Assembly: GCA_013297545.1 (NCBI GenBank)
Contig: JAAFHH010000088.1
Span: 1 to 9,512 of the forward strand
Direction of reading: 5' to 3'
Length of the DNA stretch: 9,512 bases
Source: Alphaproteobacteria bacterium
GTDB lineage: Bacteria > Pseudomonadota > Alphaproteobacteria > Elsterales > Elsteraceae
The translations under genes were made by a program, and so were the position numbers. The notes beneath the pieces are model-generated. The model was not told the DNA's origin. It searched no databases and worked only from the letters and a program-made list of their open reading frames with translations. This document shows positions 1 to 5,363 of the stretch, in pieces (position 1 is the first letter of the stretch; each line of letters opens with the position of its first letter).

Positions 1-117
1 GCGGCGGCGAAAGAAGTCCTCCCCGCGGCAGACCAGCACCTGATCGAACCCGGTTGGGATGTCGAGGAAGGTGTTGGTTTCGTGGTAGCAGCCGGCGATC
101 AGCACACGCTTGGTCAT
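1..117 (-). CDS. M81/MlrC-like metallohydrolase, N-terminal fragment cut by window edge
   Basis: Only the first 39 codons are inside the window. The frame runs off the left edge without a stop, so this is a truncation by the window and not a broken gene. The protein opens with a short basic start, then a hydrophobic strand and the motif His-Glu-Thr-Asn-Thr-Phe (residues 11-16). That strand plus (H/Q)ETN(T/D)F motif is the N-terminal hallmark of the M81 (MlrC, DUF1485) family, and both other M81 proteins in this window carry it at the same place. The start ATG (117-115) overlaps the TGA of the upstream IclR gene by four bases (ATGA), which indicates co-transcription and probable translational coupling. 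The zinc-site residues lie beyond the window, so activity cannot be judged. Family members are predicted cytoplasmic zinc hydrolases acting on peptide or amide bonds. The substrate is unknown. Confidence 0.85.
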   Translation of the reverse strand, partial: MTKRVLIAGCYHETNTFLDIPTGFDQVLVCRGEDFFRRR

Positions 118-923
118 GCGGCCTCCCGAGCACCGGGGATGGTGCGGCGCGCCTCAGCGAGGGTGTCGACCAACAAGGCGCCCAAGCGCCGGCGCGTGCT
201 CACGTCCATCCGGGCGAGGGGGCCGGCGATCGAGACAGCGGCCACCGCCTCGCCGCGGTGATCGAACACCGGGCTCGCGACGCACGCCGCACCGGTCTCG
301 TTCTCCTCCACCTCCGACACGAAGCCGGTGCTGCGGCACTCCGCTAGAATCGCCTCCAACGCCACGGGATCGGTGGTGGTGTGCGGCGTGAGCGGAGCAA
401 GCGGTAGCAAGCTGAACACCTGGCGGCGCACGGCAGGCGTGGCGTGCGCGAGCAGGGCGCGCCCGCACGCAGTGGAATGGTATGAGGCGCGCGTGCCGGT
501 GTAGGAGGTGATGCGCAAGGTCTGCGAGCCTTCCAGACTGTCGACGATCAGCACATCGGTCGGGCAGGGGAGCGCAAGGTTCACAGTCTCGCGCGTCGCG
601 GCGCACAGGCGCACGAGATAGGGCCGTAGGGCACCCACAATGTCGGTGCGCCGTTCGACCGCGCGGCCATAGACCAGCATGCCGAGGCCAAGCCGGTAGG
701 CGCCCTGGGTGGCATCGCGTTCCACCAAGCCGACATCGACCAGCGCGGTCAGCAGATTGAACACGGTGGTCTTCGCCAGCCCGAGCTTGAGCGCGATGGC
801 GCGCAGCGACACGAACCCAGCGTCGCCCTGGGCCAACACATCCAAGATCGCCTTGGCGCGGGCGACGGACTGGATGCGGGCTTCGCCCGGCTGCGTCGGT
901 TTTGTATCGTCTGCGATCGTCAC
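114..923 (-). CDS. IclR-family transcriptional regulator
   Basis: A 269-residue protein with the two-domain IclR layout. An N-terminal winged helix-turn-helix spans about residues 15-80, starting at IQSVARAKAILDVL, with the recognition helix near LGLAKTTVFNLLTAL (47-61) and the wing near ERDATQGAYRLG. The C-terminal effector domain spans about 90-265 and contains the family signatures YHSTACGRALLA (148-159) and PVFDHRGEAVAAVSIAGP (218-235). I chose the GTG at 923 because AGGA lies nine bases upstream and the N-terminus then has the usual short tail before the HTH. An in-frame GTG at 953 would add ten residues and put the operator-like repeat inside the gene. IclR proteins are dimeric repressors or activators that bind small metabolites. 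The divergent position suggests this one controls both the plus-strand operon and itself, along with the M81 gene it overlaps by four bases. The effector is unknown, perhaps an amino acid or breakdown product. Confidence 0.93.
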   Translation of the reverse strand: MTIADDTKPTQPGEARIQSVARAKAILDVLAQGDAGFVSLRAIALKLGLAKTTVFNLLTALVDVGLVERDATQGAYRLGLGMLVYGRAVERRTDIVGALRPYLVRLCAATRETVNLALPCPTDVLIVDSLEGSQTLRITSYTGTRASYHSTACGRALLAHATPAVRRQVFSLLPLAPLTPHTTTDPVALEAILAECRSTGFVSEVEENETGAACVASPVFDHRGEAVAAVSIAGPLARMDVSTRRRLGALLVDTLAEARRTIPGAREAA

Positions 924-929
924 CGTCTC

Positions 930-950
930 GCATCCTATAATATGGAACGC
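930..950. promoter_or_regulatory. Imperfect inverted repeat, candidate IclR operator 1
   Basis: The layout is GCATCCTAT, spacer AAT, ATGGAACGC. The arms match as an inverted repeat at 6 of 9 positions. The right arm is almost identical to the right arm of the second repeat: ATATGGAAYGCC occurs at 940-951 and again at 1080-1091, differing at one base of twelve. IclR-family operators are typically 15-21 bp inverted repeats with a short central spacer and TGGAA/TTCCA-like cores, which fits. It overlaps the 5' leader and ribosome binding site of the IclR gene, suggesting autoregulation. Assignment to this regulator is inferred from position and symmetry. Confidence 0.5.
933..936 (-). promoter_or_regulatory. 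Ribosome binding site deciding the IclR start
   Basis: AGGA on the minus strand, nine bases before the GTG at 923. The alternative GTG at 953 has only AGGG two bases upstream, which is too close to work well. The AGGA lies inside the left operator-like repeat, so a protein bound there could also block expression of the regulator. Confidence 0.5.
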
Positions 951-970
951 CACAACCCTGGCGCCGCACC

Positions 971-999
971 ACTAGACGCCCATTTTTTCGCCATCTCAA
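971..999 (-). promoter_or_regulatory. Possible promoter for the IclR gene
   Basis: On the minus strand, TTGAGA (999-994) and TCTAGT (976-971) are separated by 17 bases. They match the sigma-70 -35 and -10 consensus at 5 of 6 and 4 of 6 positions. Transcription would begin around 964 and run through operator 1 before the GTG at 923. This is a weak consensus match in the only AT-richer stretch of the window, so it is a candidate only. Confidence 0.3.
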
Positions 1000-1017
1000 G
1001 CCCGTTTTTGCGGAAAA

Positions 1018-1033
1018 CTTGTCGATTGACAAG
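1018..1033. repeat. Perfect 6-4-6 palindrome, possible second regulator site
   Basis: CTTGTC, spacer GATT, GACAAG: the six-base arms are perfectly complementary. The site lies in the divergent intergenic region between the two IclR-like repeats and does not share their core sequence. It contains TTGACA (1026-1031), identical to a -35 consensus for the plus strand, but no convincing -10 lies 16-18 bases downstream. TTGTC/GACAA palindromes resemble operators of GntR-type regulators, so a second transcription factor is possible. It is too short and has too long a loop to be a good terminator and has no U-tract. Confidence 0.45.
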
Positions 1034-1069
1034 CTGGGTAGCCGGGACGGAAGATATCGGTGGTGACCA

Positions 1070-1090
1070 GCGTTCCATGATATGGAATGC
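1070..1090. promoter_or_regulatory. Inverted repeat, candidate IclR operator 2 for the plus-strand operon
   Basis: The core TTCCAT-GAT-ATGGAA (1073-1087) is a perfect inverted repeat. Extended to nine-base arms, GCGTTCCAT and ATGGAATGC, 8 of 9 positions pair. It lies 30 bases upstream of the ATG of M81 gene A and shares its right arm with operator 1. The centres of the two sites are 140 bp apart. Length, spacer and core are typical of IclR-family operators. Binding here would be expected to control the plus-strand operon. Whether it represses or activates cannot be told, because no clear promoter is visible. Confidence 0.68.
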
Positions 1091-1106
1091 CTTGTACCGC
1101 CCCTGG

Positions 1107-1111
1107 GGAGG
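1107..1111 (+). promoter_or_regulatory. Ribosome binding site deciding the start of M81 gene A
   Basis: GGAGG within a longer purine-rich run (1105-1114) sits nine bases before the ATG at 1121. This favours that ATG over the in-frame ATG at 1082, which lies inside operator 2 and has no ribosome binding site. Confidence 0.75.
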
Positions 1112-1120
1112 GGATTTGGC

Positions 1121-2572
1121 ATGCGGATGTTCGTCGCGTCACTGGCGACTGAGACCAACACGTTCGCGCCCCTGCCGGCGGGGCGGGCGGCGTTTGAGGA
1201 TGCGTTCTACGCGCCACCGGGTGCGCACCCGCCGACGCCGACCTTGTGTTCGGCACCGATGGTCGCTGCACGCGCCCGTGCCGCGACCGACGGCTTCACG
1301 GTGATCGAGGGCACTTGCACCTGGGCAGAACCAGCGGGCCTCGTCGCCCGCGGTGCCTATGAAAGCCTGCGCGATGAGATCTTGGCCCAGCTGCGCGCAG
1401 CCTTGCCGGTCGACATCGTGCTGTTTGGACTGCACGGAGCGATGGTCGCGGACGGCTATGATGATTGTGAGGGCGACCTGCTGGCCCACGCCCGCGCGTT
1501 GGTCGGCCCGGATGTCGTGATCGGGGCGGAGTACGACCTGCACTGTCACTTGACGCCAAAGCGCGTCGATGCCGCCACGCTCACCGTGTTGTTCAAGGAA
1601 TTCCCGCACACGGATTTTCTGGCGCGCGCCGAAGACTTGGTCGACCTCGCGATCCGCACCTGGCGGGGCGAGGTGCGGCCGGTGACATCGCTCTATGACT
1701 GCCGGACCTTGAGCGGCGGCTTCATGACCAGCCGGGAGCCGGGCCGCAGCTTCGTCGACCGGCTGATGGCCATGGAGGGTCAAGACGACATCCTGTCGAT
1801 TTCGATCGGCCACGGGTTTTCGGCCGGCGACGTGCCGGAAGTCGGCCTGAAGGTGTTGGTGATCACCGACGACCAGCCGGCCAAAGGGGCGGCACTCGCC
1901 AAGCAATTGGCCGACGAGGTGCTGAGCTTCGACAAAGCCACCGCGCCACCACACTACACGCCAGCCGACAGCATCCTGCTCGCGCGAGAAACGGCGGGTC
2001 AGCCCTTGGTGTTCGGCGACCGCTGGGACAATCCCGGCGGCGGCGTGCCAGGCGACGGCACGATCATGATCGAAACGCTGCTGCAGCATCCGGATCTGCC
2101 GGCCGCGATCGGCGTGCTGTGGGACCCGGTGGCGGTCGAGTTCTGCCGCGCGGCGGGCCCTGGGGCGCCGCTCTGGCTGCGCATTGGTGGCAAGGCGACA
2201 CCGGTGTCCGGCCACCCGATCGATGGCCATGTGACGGTGCTCGCCACCACTGACGATCTGCTGATCCCGTTTGAGCAGAGCGTCGTGTCGCTCGGTCCCG
2301 CTGCGGCCGTGCGGCTTGGCAATTGCGACATCGTGCTCGGCACCAAGCGCGCGCAGACGTTTAGCCCAGAGGCGTTCAGCAAGCTTGGCATCGATCTGCA
2401 ATCGAAGAAGATCGTGGTGGTGAAATCGTCCAATCACTTCTTCGCGGCGTTCTCGAAGATTGCCGCGTCGGTGCACTACCTCAACACGTTCGGGCCGTTT
2501 CCTTTTGATCCGCTCGCCGTCACCTACACCAAGGTGCGCCGGCCGATCGCGCCGCTGGATGCTGTGTCATGA
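1121..2572 (+). CDS. M81/MlrC-like zinc metallohydrolase A
   Basis: A 483-residue protein covering a full-length M81 family member. The N-terminal domain (about 1-290) starts with ETNTF (11-15) and contains LHGAM (104-108) and the zinc-site pattern Asp139-x-His141 followed by His163, a spacing of 22 residues from His141. As I recall it, microcystin-degrading MlrC has the same Asp-His-His arrangement. The C-terminal domain (about 295-480) has DNPGGG (303-308), GDGT (311-314), KSSNHF (435-440) and the ending RRPIAPLD. All key motifs are intact and there is no signal peptide, so it is likely an active cytoplasmic hydrolase. MlrC cleaves an amide bond in a linear peptide containing D-amino acids. 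Most M81 proteins have no known substrate, so hydrolysis of a peptide or amide is inferred. It is the first gene of the operon and overlaps the next gene by four bases (ATGA). Confidence 0.93.
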   Translation: MRMFVASLATETNTFAPLPAGRAAFEDAFYAPPGAHPPTPTLCSAPMVAARARAATDGFTVIEGTCTWAEPAGLVARGAYESLRDEILAQLRAALPVDIVLFGLHGAMVADGYDDCEGDLLAHARALVGPDVVIGAEYDLHCHLTPKRVDAATLTVLFKEFPHTDFLARAEDLVDLAIRTWRGEVRPVTSLYDCRTLSGGFMTSREPGRSFVDRLMAMEGQDDILSISIGHGFSAGDVPEVGLKVLVITDDQPAKGAALAKQLADEVLSFDKATAPPHYTPADSILLARETAGQPLVFGDRWDNPGGGVPGDGTIMIETLLQHPDLPAAIGVLWDPVAVEFCRAAGPGAPLWLRIGGKATPVSGHPIDGHVTVLATTDDLLIPFEQSVVSLGPAAAVRLGNCDIVLGTKRAQTFSPEAFSKLGIDLQSKKIVVVKSSNHFFAAFSKIAASVHYLNTFGPFPFDPLAVTYTKVRRPIAPLDAVS

Positions 2573-3855
2573 GGCTGCCCCTGCCGCCCGCCAATGGTGC
2601 CATGATCGCGAACCTGGCCCTGGATGCCGCGACCAAGGGCATTCCGGCAGCGTCCGCCCTGAAGGCGGTGGGTGACCAGCGTTGGAACCTGCTGAAGGGC
2701 GACTTGCCGCTGCCAGCCGCCGTGCTGCGCGCCGGCCCCTTATCCGCCAACAGTGTCTGGATGGCGCGCTTCCTGGCCGCCAACGGCCTGGTGATCGCGC
2801 CGCACGGCAAAACGACGATGGCGCCGCAGCTGTTCGCTCTGCAGCACCGGGATGGTGCCTGGGCGATCACGCTCGCGACCACCCAGCAGCTGGCGGTTGC
2901 CCGCCAGTTCGGTTTCCCGCGCGTGATCCTGGCAAACCAGCCGACCGGCCGCGCGCAGATCGATGCGTGTTTTGCGACGCTCAAGGATCCCGGGTTCGAG
3001 TTGATCGTGCTGGCCGACAGCCTCGCCGTCGTCGACGCGCTCGCCGCTGGTGCTGCGCGCACCAAGGGCGCGTCCCCGATGGGGGTGCTGGTTGAGATCG
3101 GCGTTGCGGCTGGCAGAACGGGGGCGCGCAGTTTTGCCGAGGCGATGGCAGTCGCCCGGGCGATTGCTGGCGCACCGGGCCTGCGCCTTGCCGGCATCGA
3201 ATGCTTCGAGGGCATCTTGCCGGACACCGCCGCCGTTGACCGTCTGCTGGCCGAAGTGCTGGCGGTCGCCGAAGCAGCAGCATCCGAGGGTTTGTTCCCC
3301 GCGGGCCAACCGATTGTGCTGAGTGCCGGCGGCAGTGCGTTCTATGACCGTGTCGGCGAACAGTTCGAAGCCGCCAAGCTCGGCGGCCGCTCGGTCGTCA
3401 AAGTGATCCGCAGCGGCTGCTACTTGACGCACGACAGCTTCGGCTACGCCCACGCGCATGAGCGGATTTTGAGCGAAACCCGCCTCACCCTGCCGCCCGG
3501 CCAGCTGCAGGCGGCGCTGGAGGTCTGGGCCTACGTGCAGTCGCGGCCGGAGCCGACCAAGGCAATCCTGACCGTCGGCAAGCGCGACATCAGCCATGAT
3601 TCCAGCCTGCCGCAGCCGATCGCCTGGTTCCGCGCCGGCATGGTTGCCCCCGGTCCGGTGCCGGCGGGTCACCTGGTGGCTTCCTTGAACGATCAGCACG
3701 CCCACCTGACGGTGCCAGCGGACAGCACGCTAGCGGTGGGTGACATGATCGCACTCGGCATCGCGCACCCGTGCACGACGTTCGACAAGTGGGACGTGCT
3801 GCTGCTGGTTGACGATGACTACACGGTGGTCGACGCCGTGAAGACGTTCTTCTAG
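2569..3855 (+). CDS. Fold-type III PLP amino acid deaminase/aldolase-like enzyme (D-serine dehydratase-like)
   Basis: A 428-residue protein with an alanine-racemase-type PLP barrel followed by a D-serine dehydratase-like C-terminal domain. PHGKTTMAP (78-86) carries the probable PLP-binding lysine, Lys81. LSAGGSAFYD (251-260) lies in the likely phosphate-binding half of the barrel. In the C-terminal domain, AHPCTTFDKWD (399-409) supplies His400-x-Cys402, matching the His-x-Cys zinc site of eukaryotic-type D-serine dehydratase rather than the His-x-Asp of D-threonine aldolase. This points to dehydration/deamination of a D-beta-hydroxy amino acid such as D-serine, D-threonine or a hydroxyaspartate, giving a keto acid and ammonia. 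The exact substrate is inference, and aldolase activity remains possible. No signal peptide, so cytoplasmic. The ATG overlaps the upstream stop (ATGA) with no good Shine-Dalgarno, indicating translational coupling. An internal ATG at 2602 (codon 12) is a less likely start. Confidence 0.9.
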   Translation: MRLPLPPANGAMIANLALDAATKGIPAASALKAVGDQRWNLLKGDLPLPAAVLRAGPLSANSVWMARFLAANGLVIAPHGKTTMAPQLFALQHRDGAWAITLATTQQLAVARQFGFPRVILANQPTGRAQIDACFATLKDPGFELIVLADSLAVVDALAAGAARTKGASPMGVLVEIGVAAGRTGARSFAEAMAVARAIAGAPGLRLAGIECFEGILPDTAAVDRLLAEVLAVAEAAASEGLFPAGQPIVLSAGGSAFYDRVGEQFEAAKLGGRSVVKVIRSGCYLTHDSFGYAHAHERILSETRLTLPPGQLQAALEVWAYVQSRPEPTKAILTVGKRDISHDSSLPQPIAWFRAGMVAPGPVPAGHLVASLNDQHAHLTVPADSTLAVGDMIALGIAHPCTTFDKWDVLLLVDDDYTVVDAVKTFF

Positions 3856-3865
3856 GGGGGCGGGG

Positions 3866-5353
3866 ATGCGCATCGGCCTAATCCACATCGGTCAAGAAAC
3901 CAATGATTTCAATCCGCTACCGACACGGCTGGCGGATTTTGAGGCCTACGGCGTCTATCACGGTGCGGATGTCGCGACCCACCTGAGATCCCTTGGCCAG
4001 ATCGGTGGCCACTACGCAGCCGCCGATGGGTTCGAGACTGTGCCGATCTACCGTGCCCACGCGGTCGCGGGTGGGCGGATCGACCGGGCGACACACCAGC
4101 ATTTCCTCGACGTGATCCGCCAGGGCCTTGCTAAGGCTGGACCACTCGATGGTTTGCACCTGCAGCTGCACGGCGCCTGTGCGGCCGATGGCGAAGATGA
4201 TGTGGAAGGTGCGCAAGCCGCCCTTTGCCGGGAGATCTTGGGGCCGGATGTGCCGATTGTGCTGGGGCTCGATCACCACGGCTCGGTCACGCGGCGGATG
4301 GTGGCGGCGGTCACGGGCATCGTCGGCCACCGCACCCAGCCGCACGATGTCGAGGACACCGGCCGGCTTGGCATGGCGATGCTGGCGCGCATCCTGCGGG
4401 AACGGCTGAAGCCCACGATCGCGCTGGCGACCATTCCGCTGGTGACGCACCAAGAACAGTTCCTGACCCGCAGCGGCCCGATGCAGCGCTGGTTCGATGC
4501 CGCACGCCAGATGGAGGCGGACCCCCGCGTGCTCGCGGCATCCCCGTTCCCGATGCAGCCGTGGCTGGATGTGGCGGAAGGCGGTTGGACGGCCGTGGTC
4601 ACCACCACCGGCGACCAAGCGCTTGCCGATCAGCTGGCAGCGGCGTTGGCCGATCTCGCCTGGTCGCTGCGCGATGCCTTCCTGGTGCGCGAAGCCGTCA
4701 GCGTCGATGACGCGGTGCGCGCCGCCGAGGCCGCGCCCAAAGGCCTGGTCATCCTGTCGGACACCGGCGACACGGTGTTCGGCGGGGCGGCTGGCGACAG
4801 CACCGTGCTGCTCGAAGCCATGCTGCGCCTGAAGATCGCCAAGCCCGCCCTGGTGCCGATGATCGCCCCCCGTGCGGTCGCCACGCTGGTGGCGGCGGGC
4901 GAGGGGGCGACGGTGACCCTCGACCTCGGCGCCGAGGTCGCGACTCGGTTCTTCAGGCCGGTCACCGTCACCGGCGTGGTCGAGCGCATCGGCGGCGGCC
5001 TGGTGCCACTCTCCAACTACCAGGACAGTGCGGTCGACATGGGCCGCGTCGTAGTGTTTCGCGTCGGTCCCATCCGCATTCTGATTTCAGAACTGCGCGG
5101 TGTCGCCGGCAATCTGCCCGATGTCTGGCGGGCGTTCGGGGTCGAGCCGGCAGCCGCCCACATGGCGGTCGTCAAGACTGCATCGAACTTCCAGTACTTC
5201 GCCGCGCTGACCTCCCGGGTGATCCGCGCCGATACCGTCGGCCCCGGTCAATCGGATGTCTTCACCCTGCCGTGGTCGCGCCTGCCGCGGCCGATCTACC
5301 CGCTTGAGCGCTTCACCGACCGGACGATTGCCCGGTCCCACCCCACTGACTGA
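3866..5353 (+). CDS. M81/MlrC-like zinc metallohydrolase B
   Basis: A 495-residue second complete M81 protein, clearly diverged from protein A. The N-terminal domain has QETNDF (10-15), LHGAC (101-105), and Asp136-x-His138 followed by His160, the same 22-residue spacing as in A, so the predicted zinc site is kept. The C-terminal domain has SDTGDTVFGGAAGDST (298-313) where A has DNPGGGVPGDGT, then KTASNF (437-442) and the family ending LPRPIYPLE. The change at the glycine-rich loop suggests a different substrate and not a recent duplicate. There is no signal peptide. It begins ten bases after the PLP-enzyme stop behind a G-rich run (3855-3865) that serves as a poor ribosome binding site, and it ends ten bases before the solute-binding protein. 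Presumed to act with protein A on an imported peptide or amide. The substrate is unknown. Confidence 0.92.
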   Translation: MRIGLIHIGQETNDFNPLPTRLADFEAYGVYHGADVATHLRSLGQIGGHYAAADGFETVPIYRAHAVAGGRIDRATHQHFLDVIRQGLAKAGPLDGLHLQLHGACAADGEDDVEGAQAALCREILGPDVPIVLGLDHHGSVTRRMVAAVTGIVGHRTQPHDVEDTGRLGMAMLARILRERLKPTIALATIPLVTHQEQFLTRSGPMQRWFDAARQMEADPRVLAASPFPMQPWLDVAEGGWTAVVTTTGDQALADQLAAALADLAWSLRDAFLVREAVSVDDAVRAAEAAPKGLVILSDTGDTVFGGAAGDSTVLLEAMLRLKIAKPALVPMIAPRAVATLVAAGEGATVTLDLGAEVATRFFRPVTVTGVVERIGGGLVPLSNYQDSAVDMGRVVVFRVGPIRILISELRGVAGNLPDVWRAFGVEPAAAHMAVVKTASNFQYFAALTSRVIRADTVGPGQSDVFTLPWSRLPRPIYPLERFTDRTIARSHPTD

Positions 5354-5358
5354 GGAGG
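5353..5358 (+). promoter_or_regulatory. Strong ribosome binding site for the solute-binding protein
   Basis: AGGAGG, five bases before the ATG at 5364 and overlapping the stop of M81 gene B. It is the best match to the consensus in the operon, fitting the need for high levels of a periplasmic binding protein, and it rules out the longer in-frame start at 5256. Confidence 0.75.
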
Positions 5359-5363
5359 CTTCC

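Noticed and set aside
924..953. Longer IclR start at the GTG at 953
   Set aside because: It would place operator 1 within the coding region and has a ribosome binding site too close to the start. It remains possible, but the GTG at 923 is better supported.
1026..1056. Sigma-70 promoter for the plus-strand operon using TTGACA at 1026-1031
   Set aside because: The -35 is perfect, but the hexamers at 16-18 base spacing match the -10 consensus at no more than about half the positions, so no promoter feature is called.
1082..1120. Longer start for M81 protein A at the ATG at 1082
   Set aside because: That ATG lies inside the perfect inverted repeat, lacks a ribosome binding site and adds 13 residues not seen before the conserved first strand of the family. 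GGAGG is correctly placed for the ATG at 1121.
1139..2476. Long antisense open frame opposite M81 gene A (445 codons), with similar ones at 2740-3705, 3917-4618, 5313-6164 and 6797-7768
   Set aside because: Their translations are rich in Arg, His and Gln without recognisable motifs or hydrophobic patterning, and they lie opposite genes with clear families. Such frames are expected in high-GC DNA.
1121..5353. A microcystin degradation (mlr) cluster
   Set aside because: Only MlrC-like family members are present. There is no MlrA-like membrane protease, MlrB-like serine hydrolase or MlrD-like transporter in the window, and M81 proteins are widespread with unknown substrates. The symbol mlrC is therefore not assigned.
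5256..5363. Longer start of the solute-binding protein at 5256
   Set aside because: The extension overlaps M81 gene B in another frame, is arginine- and proline-rich, and would bury the signal peptide. AGGAGG supports 5364.
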